A stretch of 64,000 bases of DNA from CAZYVU01 sp964651435 (GTDB lineage Bacteria > Desulfobacterota > Syntrophorhabdia > Syntrophorhabdales > CAYQXL01): contig CAZYVU010000010.1 of the NCBI GenBank assembly GCA_964651435.1, positions 1 to 64,000 on the forward strand. Reading direction: 5' to 3'. Positions 1-9,102 of the stretch are shown in pieces. Numbering within the stretch: the stretch's first letter is position 1; the number at the start of each line of letters is the position of its first letter. The notes under the pieces were generated by a model. It saw only the letters and a list, made by a program, of their open reading frames with translations. It was not told where the DNA came from and did no database searches. The position numbers and the translations under genes are program-made.

Positions 1-929
1 GATGTCGACACAACCACCTTTCCTGCGGCCAAATACTCGTACAGTTTGATCGGGGACACTGTCTTGACGTATGGGATCCGAACGTCAAAGGGAATGATAC
101 AAACGTCGAACTTCGAAAGATAGTCGGCCATCCTTGAATACGGCTGCTTACCCTCAAGGATAACGTTTGGCGGCAATTGCGGCAACTGACCCCGATGCGG
201 GCCGACAAGCACGATCATTACTTCCGGCATGCTCCGGGCAAGGTGAAGCACAATATCCCAGTCGAACCATTCGTCTATGCTCCCCAGGTAGCCGACCATC
301 GGCGGCCCTTGCTTCTGTGGCAACGGGACGGCCGGGCAGCAAAAATCCTTCACATCGACGGCATTTGGGACAACCAAAATCTCCGTCTCGACTCCGCGAC
401 TCCTGAGGCGTTCAGCCAAGGGTTCCGAAACGACGGCCACAATGTCTGCCTTTGCACAGATGGATCTTTCCCAATCGACAACATCACCCGACTTGAAGGG
501 GAAGCCGCTCCAATCATCCATGCAGTCATACAGGAAGACCCCGTTCATCCTCTTATTGGGCCACTTCACCGGCACCGGGTCAGAGCAGTAAATCACCACG
601 TCAAAATGGGTCCCGAGCCTCGCTATGGCCCGGGAGCTAACAAACTTCGCAAAGACACGTTCCGCAAGGGAAGCCTTCGAAAACACCTTGAGACGCGAAA
701 GGCCCCTGCCCGCTACGCTGGTTAATGAGGGCACCATGTGCCGGCCTTCTTCCATAGCGGGAAAGTTTTTCCGTCGCAGGGTGCGGTACCAGCGATCACC
801 GCACTCGGTGAATATCTCAACGCTGTGCCCCTTGGCCCTTGCCTGTTCCACGAGGTGGTGCGGCCGAGACTTTACCATGTCCCAGTACCTCACGACCACA
901 CCTATCCGCAATTTGTTCGAATCCGTCAA
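1..929 (-). CDS. Glycosyltransferase, GT4-like, 3' end outside window
   Basis: An open reading frame of 309 visible codons runs off the left edge. It starts at TTG 929, preceded by AAGGTGG at a good distance; an in-frame GTG lies three codons upstream. The N-terminus (KLRIGVVVRYWDMVKSRPHH) is the GT-B start in which the donor-independent domain begins. The middle has a DVVIYCSDP segment, and the C-terminal donor domain shows VGYLGSIDEWFDWDI and, near the edge, IPFDVRIPYVKTVSPIKLYEYLAAGKVVVST, the usual EX7E-type loop region. It probably transfers a sugar to the growing polysaccharide in the cytoplasm. The substrate cannot be told. It is the last visible gene of the minus-strand polysaccharide locus. 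Confidence 0.75.
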   Translation of the reverse strand, partial: MTDSNKLRIGVVVRYWDMVKSRPHHLVEQARAKGHSVEIFTECGDRWYRTLRRKNFPAMEEGRHMVPSLTSVAGRGLSRLKVFSKASLAERVFAKFVSSRAIARLGTHFDVVIYCSDPVPVKWPNKRMNGVFLYDCMDDWSGFPFKSGDVVDWERSICAKADIVAVVSEPLAERLRSRGVETEILVVPNAVDVKDFCCPAVPLPQKQGPPMVGYLGSIDEWFDWDIVLHLARSMPEVMIVLVGPHRGQLPQLPPNVILEGKQPYSRMADYLSKFDVCIIPFDVRIPYVKTVSPIKLYEYLAAGKVVVST

Positions 930-994
930 AATACCCACCTTATCGTTTCATCGGAGGCGAAGCCCGTCCCCACCCGCCGTGCTTCAGGATGCAT

Positions 995-2278
995 TTAGAG
1001 GTACTCCGCGAAGTTCCCCGAGAAATTTACCACGAGAGCGAACAAATTCAGTGCCTTTGCAGTGATGGAGAGCATTGTTTTTACGTGCCCAATCCACGAG
1101 TATCGTTTCTCGCACTGACGACGGGCCTGCGTACCCATCTCCCGGACCAAATCTCTGTTGCGAATCATGAGCGACAGCTTTGACGCAAGATCGTCACTTT
1201 TGTAGGGGTCGACCAGGTACCCCGTGACACCGTCGTCGATGATCTCGCCTGTTGCCACACTAACCTCGGGGTAGGCGTCCCTTAGGCCGATCGACGGTAC
1301 GCCGGACGCCATCGCCTCAATGAGCACCTGGCCAAAACCCTCGTATGTTGAAGGCAACACGAAAACATCTGCGAGGGAATAGAATCTGACCGTGTCGCTC
1401 CGGTAGCCGGGGAGCCTGACGAAGTCCTTAATGCCCAGTTCAACTGACTTCTTATTCAGGATCTCTCTATCCGGACCATCGCCAACGATGACCAAATAGG
1501 TATTCTTTTCATTAAGTTGCTTGAAGGCTTCAAAGAGAAACTCAAAGTTCTTCTCGGCCGACAAGCGGCCAACGCCGAGAATGACGGCGGCATCTTGTGG
1601 GATGCCGAGCTCCGTTTGCAGAGCTTCATCCTTCTTTCGCGGTTTAAACGTCTCCAAATCGACGCCAGGGGGGACCACCGTGAACTTGTCGCCCGAAAAC
1701 CTGTAATAGTCCATTATCTCCCGTTTTCTCGCTTGACTCAGGACAACGATGCGGTGGCACCGCTCCATGGCTTCTCGCTCTATAGAGTAGTCTCTTCCGT
1801 TGACCTTGTTGTTGTAGACACCGTACACCCATCGAGACCAAACACTGTGGTTTGCGTGTTTTTGCCAGATGCTGTTGTACAGGGGGAATGCGGTGGCCTG
1901 TATGTAGATGACCGGTGTGCCCACGCTGTCGCCGATTGAAGCGTAGCAGTAGTGTGGGTGCCTTGACCAGATGATGGAGCAATCGGATGCCGCGTCTCCG
2001 ATAAACGTTCTCAGTTTATGGATATACCGGTGATAGAAGAATCTATCGGTCACCGACCTGCAAATTCCTATCTTCCCTCGCGTCGCTGCATATTCGGGAT
2101 GCCGCAGCACCTCCATTCCATGGTAGATCTCGCGTTCCGGAAGAGCCGGCGAATGACGCGAACAGACAATCTGCGGCTCATGTCCCAGCTTGGCCAGTGT
2201 GAGGCCTGCGTTGTACAAGTAGTTCTCAATCCCTCCCAATTGGGGGTGAAAGAACGTATTCTGCAACTGGATCTTCAT
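995..2278 (-). CDS. Glycosyltransferase family 4
   Basis: A 427-residue GT-B glycosyltransferase. The N-terminal acceptor domain opens with MKIQLQNTFFHPQLGGIENY, the glycine-rich loop typical of GT4. The donor domain begins near residue 240 (GVGRLSAEKNFEFLFEAF) and contains the PSTYEGFGQVLIEAMASGVP block around residue 340, which carries the nucleotide-sugar-binding EX7E motif. It most likely adds a hexose or amino sugar to a lipid-linked oligosaccharide at the inner membrane. The start overlaps the stop of the upstream gene by 4 bases (ATGA), so the two are translationally coupled. The last 15 or so residues are hydrophobic and may be a membrane contact. Confidence 0.88.
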   Translation of the reverse strand: MKIQLQNTFFHPQLGGIENYLYNAGLTLAKLGHEPQIVCSRHSPALPEREIYHGMEVLRHPEYAATRGKIGICRSVTDRFFYHRYIHKLRTFIGDAASDCSIIWSRHPHYCYASIGDSVGTPVIYIQATAFPLYNSIWQKHANHSVWSRWVYGVYNNKVNGRDYSIEREAMERCHRIVVLSQARKREIMDYYRFSGDKFTVVPPGVDLETFKPRKKDEALQTELGIPQDAAVILGVGRLSAEKNFEFLFEAFKQLNEKNTYLVIVGDGPDREILNKKSVELGIKDFVRLPGYRSDTVRFYSLADVFVLPSTYEGFGQVLIEAMASGVPSIGLRDAYPEVSVATGEIIDDGVTGYLVDPYKSDDLASKLSLMIRNRDLVREMGTQARRQCEKRYSWIGHVKTMLSITAKALNLFALVVNFSGNFAEYL

Positions 2279-3648
2279 GTTTGCACCACCATATTTCGCG
2301 GCGCTCTCTTCTTGACGTATCGTCTGAGGATCATGGAGAGAAGTATCTTAATTTTATTGAGCGATATGGCAAGGCCGTGGAGGTGCCTTTTGTGATATAT
2401 GCCGAGAAAAGCGTGGGCAAAAGGGCTCCATCCAGCAACGAGCAGGACATGCCTCCCTTCAAAATAAAAATGCCGCTTTCCAAGATCGGGCCTCCATCGC
2501 CCTTCGCCTGACGGGTCACCATTGCCCGTCGGCCCCACCCTGGCAGAGAAGAGAAATGCCCAGGCGTTCCAGTTCGGGGTGGGCACGGCATCCTCCCAGC
2601 ACTCACGTCCGATCCCTCGCTCCCTGTTGTTGTCGGGATGATCATAGCCGATGAAGTTGCGCACCGCACCGTTGCTGTACTGGTGGGCCGCAAGGGCGCT
2701 TCTTAGCGCCGGTACGTTGGGGTTTTGCCCCGACAGTTGAGCGGCGTCGAGGATGCCGTTGCAAATCATCCCAGCGCCCGAAACAAAGAGTGGATATTTG
2801 AAAAGCCGACCTCCTTCCATCTTGTGGCACCAAAGCCCTGTCGCCTTATCTCTCAAGGTCTCAATATGGTACAGGGCTAGGGCTGCAGATTCAACGTATT
2901 TTTGATCTCCGGTAAGCCTGTAGAGCCAGGGCAGTCCTCGCATCGCAAGAGCTGTATATATGGTAATGAAACAGTCGGGCTGAATGTTCGAGTATGCAAA
3001 AGCCCCGTTTCCGGGTCCGCTGCGGCATTGGCTGGCGACGATTCCATCACCGATCGATGCGGCCAGGTCTGCATAAATGTTGGTACTTGTCAGCATATCG
3101 AGTCGTATCATTGCCTCGCATGCGACGCTGTTCATGTTTACGATGAACCGATTCACACCGTAATAGTAGTCGATTGGATTCATCGCAAACCCGCCGATCT
3201 GGGGATCATAGAGCTTGTTCATCCAGTATTGGCTGATGTTTCGGGTTACCGCTGCTACGTACCGTTCACACACCTCCTCCATGCCCCTCGCGCTTGCCGT
3301 CTCGGCAGCGGCAAGAAGTGCACAATCAGCCAGCGCATTATGCACCAATGAAGAAAATCTATCATCCTCGTGACCGGCCCACCGAAAGCTTCCGTCTTCT
3401 TGCTGGCGGGTACACTGGCTGTCTGCAAGTTTGAGTGCCTTCTGCAACCAGTGCGTCTCTCCCGTACGATTGTAAAGATGAATCAGTCCCTCAATGCATG
3501 GCGCCTGTGTCCAAGGCGTATCATGGACGAAAAATAGCCTTTTCAGGTCGTTCCGGTGTATTACAGGCCCGTTTACGCCCCCATCTTCCGTGAGCCACGA
3601 GGAGAGGTATGCCCAGAGGCGCCTTGGGTCGGGGCTATCGGTGGCCAC
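2275..3648 (-). CDS. Alpha/alpha-toroid (six-hairpin glycosidase-like) protein
   Basis: A protein of about 457 residues with repeated helical hairpins and aromatic motifs (FFVHDTPWTQAPCIEGLIHL, YVAAVTRNISQYWM, TYADLAASIGDG), resembling the alpha/alpha-toroid folds of glycoside hydrolases, lyases and C5-epimerase C-domains. The frame is open back to ATG 3765, but that would overlap the preceding Fe-S gene by 131 bases. GTG 3648, with a 14-base overlap, is the likelier start. The function is unknown; it could trim or epimerise a sugar of the polysaccharide. No signal peptide is evident. Coupled upstream to the FrhB-like gene and downstream to a glycosyltransferase. Confidence 0.6.
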   Translation of the reverse strand: MATDSPDPRRLWAYLSSWLTEDGGVNGPVIHRNDLKRLFFVHDTPWTQAPCIEGLIHLYNRTGETHWLQKALKLADSQCTRQQEDGSFRWAGHEDDRFSSLVHNALADCALLAAAETASARGMEEVCERYVAAVTRNISQYWMNKLYDPQIGGFAMNPIDYYYGVNRFIVNMNSVACEAMIRLDMLTSTNIYADLAASIGDGIVASQCRSGPGNGAFAYSNIQPDCFITIYTALAMRGLPWLYRLTGDQKYVESAALALYHIETLRDKATGLWCHKMEGGRLFKYPLFVSGAGMICNGILDAAQLSGQNPNVPALRSALAAHQYSNGAVRNFIGYDHPDNNRERGIGRECWEDAVPTPNWNAWAFLFSARVGPTGNGDPSGEGRWRPDLGKRHFYFEGRHVLLVAGWSPFAHAFLGIYHKRHLHGLAISLNKIKILLSMILRRYVKKRAPRNMVVQT

Positions 3649-5041
3649 TATCGCTTTCCCCAGCCGCCACAACTCCTGGCCTCCCGCCCAAAAGCCGCAT
3701 GAGTAGAAACAGCATTTTGGACAGCAAAATATACGGCCGTCTCCCGTGGTTTCTGTAGATTTCATGCCCTATTCTACGAGCTATACGCCTGGAACGTCGG
3801 TACAAGACTGAGATGGGCCTCCGGCGAACCCATTTCGCCCAAAAGAAAAACCAGAGCGCAGCGTACGCCCTCCTGTCGGGGCCTATCGATTCTCCAAATC
3901 CATTGTAACGAGGGGTCACCCATTGGAGCCTGGCAAGAAGATTCACGAGTCCCCTCGGCTTGAGCGTCTTGGCGTCCACCATGAACGGCAGCACCGTGCG
4001 GGATATCTCTTCCCTCTCCGTCACCGCATCGGCCACGATGAATCCCCCTGTTTCGGCGCTACGAAGCAGGTTAAGGCCAAGCCTATTTCTGCAAATGACC
4101 AGGTTCCGGGGCATGAGGTTGTTTCCCGCTGTGAGCCAATCCCCTACGGAAAGGTCTGCGAGGCGACTTAATCCATCGGGACACTGGTGGCAACGCAAAC
4201 GTGTGCTGAAAGCCATGACATGATCATAGTATGTCTTAAGCTCCAGGGTCTTAATCTCCCCCGTTTTGAGGCGCACGGCAAAGCGGCCTGGGTGCTCTCC
4301 GTACCGCCAGCCAAGAAACTCCGAGACTTCGGACAGATTAACGCGTAGGGCGGCAAGAAGGATCTCAACGGAGGACTGCTCAAATACGTAGCCGCAGAAA
4401 AGGCCGATCGCGCCAACCAAGCTGTTCGCTATTTGGGGCTTGATTTTGACAAGGTTCCTTAAGGCAGCCACCTGGCAGGGTAGCCCGATAAAAAGAAACC
4501 TAAATTTTCCTGCATCGCTGAGTAGGTCTCGAACCACTTGGGCGTACGGGGCCATCATGTACTTGGACTGCTGCCCGGCTGTCAAGCCATCCAGGGTATC
4601 GATAAACCCCGCGAAGGGGTAAAAACTGCCCAACCCTGTCCCGTTTTGCACAACCAGTACTTTGTCAACCTGATTCGTACTAAGCAAGAAGCGGGCTATC
4701 GCCGTTACCGTGCCACCGGCCGCCCCATGCCGTCTCGTCTCATCATCCACAGCATGCACGCCAAATATCCCCAAATGTTGGCCTACTTGCGGTAAGTCTG
4801 GGGGCCAGACGGCAGCATCCGAAGGATCGACATCGTACCCTTTGCCCGGGCAGACCTTGAGACATAGGGCACATTCCGTGCAAACCTCATCCCTGACAGA
4901 CGCCCGGCTATCGTCCGCCGCCAGTTCGATTGCCGATACAGGACAGACTCCTACACAGAAACCGCAACCCGTACAGAGGCCATTCTCGATGACCCATCGA
5001 ACGCTCCTCTCAGTAGCCTTACCATCGTTCATAACGATCAT
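3635..5041 (-). CDS. F420 hydrogenase beta-subunit-like Fe-S protein (FrhB family)
   Basis: 468 residues. The N-terminus has two ferredoxin-type 4Fe-4S motifs, CTGCGFCVGVCP and CTECALCLKVCPG (residues about 20-70). The FrhB/FdhB domain follows, with RRHGAAGGTVTAIARFLL and FIGLPCQVAALRNL around residues 105-210. Members of this family in polysaccharide clusters are thought to act as flavin and Fe-S oxidoreductases, often beside pyruvyl transferases. No pyruvyl transferase is visible here, so the partner and substrate are unknown. The start overlaps the stop of the flippase gene by 4 bases, placing it in the same operon. Confidence 0.85.
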   Translation of the reverse strand: MIVMNDGKATERSVRWVIENGLCTGCGFCVGVCPVSAIELAADDSRASVRDEVCTECALCLKVCPGKGYDVDPSDAAVWPPDLPQVGQHLGIFGVHAVDDETRRHGAAGGTVTAIARFLLSTNQVDKVLVVQNGTGLGSFYPFAGFIDTLDGLTAGQQSKYMMAPYAQVVRDLLSDAGKFRFLFIGLPCQVAALRNLVKIKPQIANSLVGAIGLFCGYVFEQSSVEILLAALRVNLSEVSEFLGWRYGEHPGRFAVRLKTGEIKTLELKTYYDHVMAFSTRLRCHQCPDGLSRLADLSVGDWLTAGNNLMPRNLVICRNRLGLNLLRSAETGGFIVADAVTEREEISRTVLPFMVDAKTLKPRGLVNLLARLQWVTPRYNGFGESIGPDRRAYAALWFFFWAKWVRRRPISVLYRRSRRIARRIGHEIYRNHGRRPYILLSKMLFLLMRLLGGRPGVVAAGESDSGHR

Positions 5042-6645
5042 ACGGTCGCTACCGATCCTTTGTCTTTGCCCTTTCTTGCGCCCCCTCGAAGAAAGATTCG
5101 CTTCAGGGTGGCCACATAGGGCAGATCAAACGCCTGCCCTGCTCCCCCGCCCTTTTGTATCACGGAGCCCAGGATGGCCAGGCAGGCCGCCGTCACAAAG
5201 GCCGTAGCTCCCCACATACAAATTATCCCGGGCCACTGTAAGGGTCTAAACCAGAGGAGGAGTCGATCGGCGGCGAATATGATACCGGAGACAACAACTA
5301 TAGGCCCCACGAGCAGTTTCGTCATGTATGAGATCGTTCGATCATGTTTAAACACGTTTCTTGCCACTACATAGATAACTACGAATCCGACCCAAACAAA
5401 CACCCAGGTCCTGTAAGCTGCACCCATCAGACCGAAGGACCGAACCAGCACGATGGTGACCAAGATATTGATGCCGGTGGTAGCCACGAAAAGGGCTGTC
5501 AGCCACTTCACTCTTCCAGTCCCTTTCAGCAGGGCAAAATAGGGTACAAAAGCCCCTTGCAGTGCGTAACTGCCGGCGATGTACTGCGCCATCATGCCGC
5601 CTCTCTCGGCAAAATCGGCACCGACCCAGACCCGCAGGAAGTCGGGCAGGACTACTATGGTCGGGACAAACAGAAAGAGAGAGAGGCAGAGCAGCGCCCA
5701 TATGCTGCGAAAAAACAGGTCCCGCATTTCGGGCCCCTCCGTCATTGAGCTGAAGCGGGGAAAGAGGGTGTGCCCTGCAGCATTGTAGATGCTTGCCCCC
5801 TGAGTTAGAAGGTTTTTGGGGACGGCAAGATAGGCCACCTCTGCCGACCCGAAAAAGATACCCAGAATGAGGCGATCCATGCTCTCAGACAACCTCGCTA
5901 TGAGTGCGTTGGCAGACGAAAAGATGCCGTAGCTGAAAACCTCTTTCATACCGAGGCGAGAAAATGCCGGCTTCAGCCTAACCTGAGGCACCAACGCTTG
6001 TGCCACAACGAATCCCGCGATTGCGCGGAGCAAGGTCATGACCATGAACCAGATGACCAGCCCGGAGATACCCCATCCAAGGACAACGACGATAACGGAA
6101 CCGCCTGATAACAGAACGCTCGCGCCCATCTGTATTCTCGATAAAACGTCATAGCGCTGTAACGCCTGAGGAACTGCCTCAAACACGCTGACCCATATCA
6201 TCAGGAAAAAGGCTGCGCCTCCATACCTCATCAGGTGCACGGACAAGTCATATTTTTGCGGAGCGATCTTGAACCAGCCCACGATGAATGGGGCCAGTAA
6301 TACCAGGGCGACTCCACCAATGAGCCCCACTATTATGTAAAGAAGCAGCGTCGTTCCGTAAACACGGTTCACGCCCTCCGTATCGCCTTGGGAGTAGTAC
6401 TCGGCAACGTATTTGACCGTTGCTTCCGTGAGGCCCATGTCGGCCAGCGTGATAAAGCCGCCGATCGTCAGAATAAGGACGTAGAGACCGTAATCATCAG
6501 CCCCGACGTGTCGCACGATGACAGGCACCGTGACGAAGGCCACGAGCCCAGCCACAATAATCGGTCCGATGTTCCAGAAAGCATTGCTAATCAGACTCCT
6601 CTGGCGGTGATCCGATGCTATTGGGCTACCCACAGCGTATTGCAC
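5038..6645 (-). CDS. Wzx-type polysaccharide flippase
   Basis: 535 residues, mostly hydrophobic, with 12 to 14 predicted membrane segments, matching the MATE/MVF-superfamily flippases that move undecaprenyl-linked repeat units across the inner membrane. The N-terminal region NAFWNIGPIIVAGLVAFVTV and the GLYVLILTIGGFITLADMGL stretch are characteristic. The hydrophilic C-terminal tail (RKGKDKGSVATV) is cytoplasmic. It is the first gene of a tightly coupled run ending at the left edge of the window. A second flippase lies immediately upstream, which is unusual for a single pathway. Confidence 0.9.
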   Translation of the reverse strand: MQYAVGSPIASDHRQRSLISNAFWNIGPIIVAGLVAFVTVPVIVRHVGADDYGLYVLILTIGGFITLADMGLTEATVKYVAEYYSQGDTEGVNRVYGTTLLLYIIVGLIGGVALVLLAPFIVGWFKIAPQKYDLSVHLMRYGGAAFFLMIWVSVFEAVPQALQRYDVLSRIQMGASVLLSGGSVIVVVLGWGISGLVIWFMVMTLLRAIAGFVVAQALVPQVRLKPAFSRLGMKEVFSYGIFSSANALIARLSESMDRLILGIFFGSAEVAYLAVPKNLLTQGASIYNAAGHTLFPRFSSMTEGPEMRDLFFRSIWALLCLSLFLFVPTIVVLPDFLRVWVGADFAERGGMMAQYIAGSYALQGAFVPYFALLKGTGRVKWLTALFVATTGINILVTIVLVRSFGLMGAAYRTWVFVWVGFVVIYVVARNVFKHDRTISYMTKLLVGPIVVVSGIIFAADRLLLWFRPLQWPGIICMWGATAFVTAACLAILGSVIQKGGGAGQAFDLPYVATLKRIFLRGGARKGKDKGSVATV

Positions 6646-6682
6646 CTAATATCTTCTTTGGCATGGCCGTTTACATCCAGCG

Positions 6683-8059
6683 TTAGCACGAATAGGCGCC
6701 CCGCTTTGAAAGAGTGGCCCACGTGAACAGGCTGACGGAGATGAAGTGGACCGCATAGGCAATTGCCATCGCTGCGGCAATCCCGAGGGCACCCCATGGT
6801 GACAGCATCTTGGCCGAACCTACCAGTACGCATGCCCAGAGCAGGTTCAGAGAAAAGCCCCACCACATGCGGCCTTGCCCGGCCATGGAGTGCCCGATGA
6901 CATCTAAAACAGCGGCGATCATTCCTGCAACCACGAGGAGGCTTAACACGTAATACCCTGACTGAAAGTGGGGGCCATAGCTCTTCATTATGAGAGGAGA
7001 TAAGACGATCAACGGAATTCCCAGGAGCCCCGCTGCAACTGCATTCACGAGAAGCCCGTTCAGCAGGACTTTCATGTATTGGTCACGGTCAGAGCTCCCT
7101 GTCAAACCTGCCAAGACAGGCAAGACGGCGCTATTCAGCGTGCCTGCAACGAGCAGGAGCACCATGCGCCACTGATTTGCGGCGTTGTATATGCCCATTT
7201 CCGCATAGCCGTTGGGTTCATTAACGAGGATCGCATTACAGAGCCACATTGCAGGCAGAATTGTTATCTGGCTCAGCATGGCCGGAAGGGAAAAGGACCA
7301 GATAACGGAGTTCTCCCTGAGACACCCCTCGAACCGTACAGCTATACCTGACTTTTTGATTTCCGGGCGCAGGAAGTACTGATTCAATGCGCATGTAATC
7401 GCCGTCCCGGCAGCCAAACCCCAGACCGCGCCATGAACCCCGCCTGAATAGCTCCCAAGGACAATCAACGGGACGAGGAGCACACCGCTCCACAGATTCA
7501 CATGAGCGACAGCCTTGAACGCCTCAAAACCGGCCAGAATGCCGGTTTGAACCCCCGATAGCGTACTCAAAAACAGTATAACGGAGGCTATTTGAAGTGC
7601 CGCGGTCAAACCAGGTGCCGAAAGGGCATGGCTTGCAAGCCATGGCGCCATGAAAAACAGGGCAGCCGAAAGAACCCCTCCTCCCCCTATTGCCAGCACA
7701 AAGCAGAGGCCCATCGTGCGTCCCGCTTTTTCTTGATCCCCGTTTCTGTGCTCGGCGACGTACTTTGTAGCCGTAACGCCCATGCCGAACCCGGCGAACA
7801 CACCAAACATGCCTACAGTGCTCTGTATAACTCCCAGTTCGCCAAATCCCGTCACCCCCAGAATGCGCGCTACCACTATCGAGCCGAGGAGTGCCAGGCC
7901 CCGGGAGATTACCGTGCCGAGAAGGGTCCAGAATGCGCCGGAGGCCAGGCGGAGCCCCACCGGGGAGGCTTGCAGCCGATCGAGGTATCGCCTCAGGAAG
8001 CGGGGGCACCACGCATCAAGGAGCTTGACAAGCCTCGGGGTCACATCTTCAATTGTCAA
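6683..8059 (-). CDS. Wzx-type polysaccharide flippase, start inside a repeat
   Basis: 458 residues with about 12 membrane segments. The early segment ASGAFWTLLGTVISRGLALLG and the later GVTATKYVAEHRNGDQEKAG loop fit O-antigen translocases. The only start that keeps the N-terminal amphipathic segment is TTG 8059, which lies within the 24-bp repeat core, so the first residues (MTIEDVTP) are repeat-derived. No Shine-Dalgarno sequence is visible before that TTG. An initiation site further in cannot be excluded, since LRLASGAFW would still begin the first membrane helix. Thirty-seven bases separate it from the next flippase. Confidence 0.82.
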   Translation of the reverse strand: MTIEDVTPRLVKLLDAWCPRFLRRYLDRLQASPVGLRLASGAFWTLLGTVISRGLALLGSIVVARILGVTGFGELGVIQSTVGMFGVFAGFGMGVTATKYVAEHRNGDQEKAGRTMGLCFVLAIGGGGVLSAALFFMAPWLASHALSAPGLTAALQIASVILFLSTLSGVQTGILAGFEAFKAVAHVNLWSGVLLVPLIVLGSYSGGVHGAVWGLAAGTAITCALNQYFLRPEIKKSGIAVRFEGCLRENSVIWSFSLPAMLSQITILPAMWLCNAILVNEPNGYAEMGIYNAANQWRMVLLLVAGTLNSAVLPVLAGLTGSSDRDQYMKVLLNGLLVNAVAAGLLGIPLIVLSPLIMKSYGPHFQSGYYVLSLLVVAGMIAAVLDVIGHSMAGQGRMWWGFSLNLLWACVLVGSAKMLSPWGALGIAAAMAIAYAVHFISVSLFTWATLSKRGAYSC

Positions 8060-8060
8060 T
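8037..8060 (+). repeat. 24-bp repeat core, copy A1
   Basis: Matches the core starting GGGGTCACATC and ending AATTGTCAAT. The GGGG end faces the flippase gene and provides its TTG start on the minus strand. The tail TTTCGGCTACCTG (type I) follows. Confidence 0.9.
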
Positions 8061-8215
8061 TTTCGGCTACCTGTATTATCCTAAATGCTGAATAAGGCAC
8101 GACAAAAAGCTTGTCTCCCGCAAGGGCCGAGAGGAACGTCAGCTCTTTAGGTTTGTCTGGTTTGTTATGTTTCTTTGGTTGCGAACCATATAAACCTGAT
8201 AAACCATTAGGGCGT
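8061..8215 (+). repeat. Type I repeat tail with degenerate hairpin
   Basis: After the core comes TTTCGGCTACCTGTATTATCC, then GGCACGACAAAAAGCTTGTC, both shared with the copy at 8915-8985. Bases 8149-8209 hold a decayed inverted repeat built of GTTTGTCTGG-like units around the loop GCG, related to the near-perfect hairpin at 9006-9066. No gene is seen here. Confidence 0.6.
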
Positions 8216-8223
8216 CAGGCAAT

Positions 8224-8598
8224 TTAGGGCGCGGAATGGTGTTTTCTTCTAATTCTGATCTTTCCAGGCTCGACTATCACCAGGCTGCCTTTCAAATCAG
8301 TGTCCGTAAGGGACTCAAGCGCCTTCAGCAAGGCAGCTGTTAGTTCTCCCGTCGAAGTCTCATTGGGAAAGTTGATAATCAAAATGCCACCATGGTCACT
8401 TGGATGGGCTCGCAAAACATTTGCAAAGCCTCTGTCGGCGGTGACAACGATGCCGTCCATGCTCTGGGCAAACTCAAATACCGCAGAGTCAGTTTGGCCC
8501 CTCAAACCAGAGTCCCTTACATCAAATACCTCGTGCGCCTCACGTTGTAGGGCGTAACCAATCGAACGAGGCATATCTTCGTCGAGGACGAATCTCAC
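8224..8598 (-). CDS. DUF5615 PIN-like toxin candidate
   Basis: 124 residues, opening with RFVLDEDMP and containing VVTADRGFANVLR near residue 55. These are the conserved acidic positions (two aspartates early, TAD/DxxF in the middle) of the DUF5615 family, which has a PIN-like nuclease fold. Such genes usually pair with a DUF433 partner, as here: the partner ends 4 bases upstream. It is probably an RNase toxin or a remnant defence or stability module. Its position inside a sugar locus and between repeat copies suggests transfer as a unit. Toxin activity is inferred from family and pairing. Confidence 0.8.
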   Translation of the reverse strand: MRFVLDEDMPRSIGYALQREAHEVFDVRDSGLRGQTDSAVFEFAQSMDGIVVTADRGFANVLRAHPSDHGGILIINFPNETSTGELTAALLKALESLTDTDLKGSLVIVEPGKIRIRRKHHSAP

Positions 8599-8602
8599 GC
8601 GC

Positions 8603-8827
8603 CTAAATCACTGCCCTAATCTGTTCTTCCGATAGATACCGTGCGGCATAATCCAGCGCAGCCAATATGTCATCCCTGCGAAGATCGTATTCTGTCATGA
8701 CTTCCTCATAAGTCATGCCACCCGCAAGCTTTCCGATAATTAGGTCTACAGATACGCGCGTGCCTTTGATTACCGGTTTCCCAGAGCGGATTTGATCGTC
8801 TATGACAATTCTCTGGCCTATCTCCAT
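8603..8827 (-). CDS. DUF433 antitoxin-like protein
   Basis: 74 residues with the DUF433 signature GKPVIKGTRVSVDLIIGKLA and a C-terminal helix-turn-helix-like YDLRRDDILAALDYAARYL. DUF433 proteins are small DNA-binding partners of DUF5615 or PIN-like toxins and probably repress their own operon. GAGGAGATAGCG precedes the ATG as ribosome binding site. The toxin candidate follows after 4 bases. The next upstream landmark is repeat copy A2. Confidence 0.82.
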   Translation of the reverse strand: MEIGQRIVIDDQIRSGKPVIKGTRVSVDLIIGKLAGGMTYEEVMTEYDLRRDDILAALDYAARYLSEEQIRAVI

Positions 8828-8890
8828 CGCTATCTCCTCTAATCCTGCATTATACCATATACAGCGGTCCTTTGGGTCCCCGGGGTCCTC

Positions 8891-8914
8891 GGGGTCACAT
8901 CTTCAATTGTCAAT
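8891..8914 (+). repeat. 24-bp repeat core, copy A2
   Basis: Full core, preceded by short GGGGTC reiterations (8869-8890) and followed by the type I tail. Its GGGG end faces the DUF433/DUF5615 pair. Confidence 0.92.
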
Positions 8915-9005
8915 TTTCGGCTACCTGCATTATCCTGGAAGCTGGATAGGGCACGACAAAAAGCTTGTCTCTCGCAGAGTTTGCCAAACCCTATAGTTTC
9001 TTTTG

Positions 9006-9066
9006 TTTGTCTGGTTTATCAGGTTTGTTTGGTTGTGAACCTAACAAACCTGATAAACCAGACAAA
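9006..9066 (+). repeat. Long near-perfect hairpin in repeat tail
   Basis: Bases 9006-9034 and 9038-9066 are reverse complements over 29 positions with one mismatch, separated by the loop GTG. The arms are made of TTTGTCTGG, TTTATCAGG and TTTGTT units. It has no clear U-run, so it is not an ordinary terminator. Degenerate relatives lie at 8149-8209 and 23210-23250. Confidence 0.85.
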
Positions 9067-9102
9067 GGGGAAACCGTATCTTGGGGTGAGAAGAATACAG
9101 GC

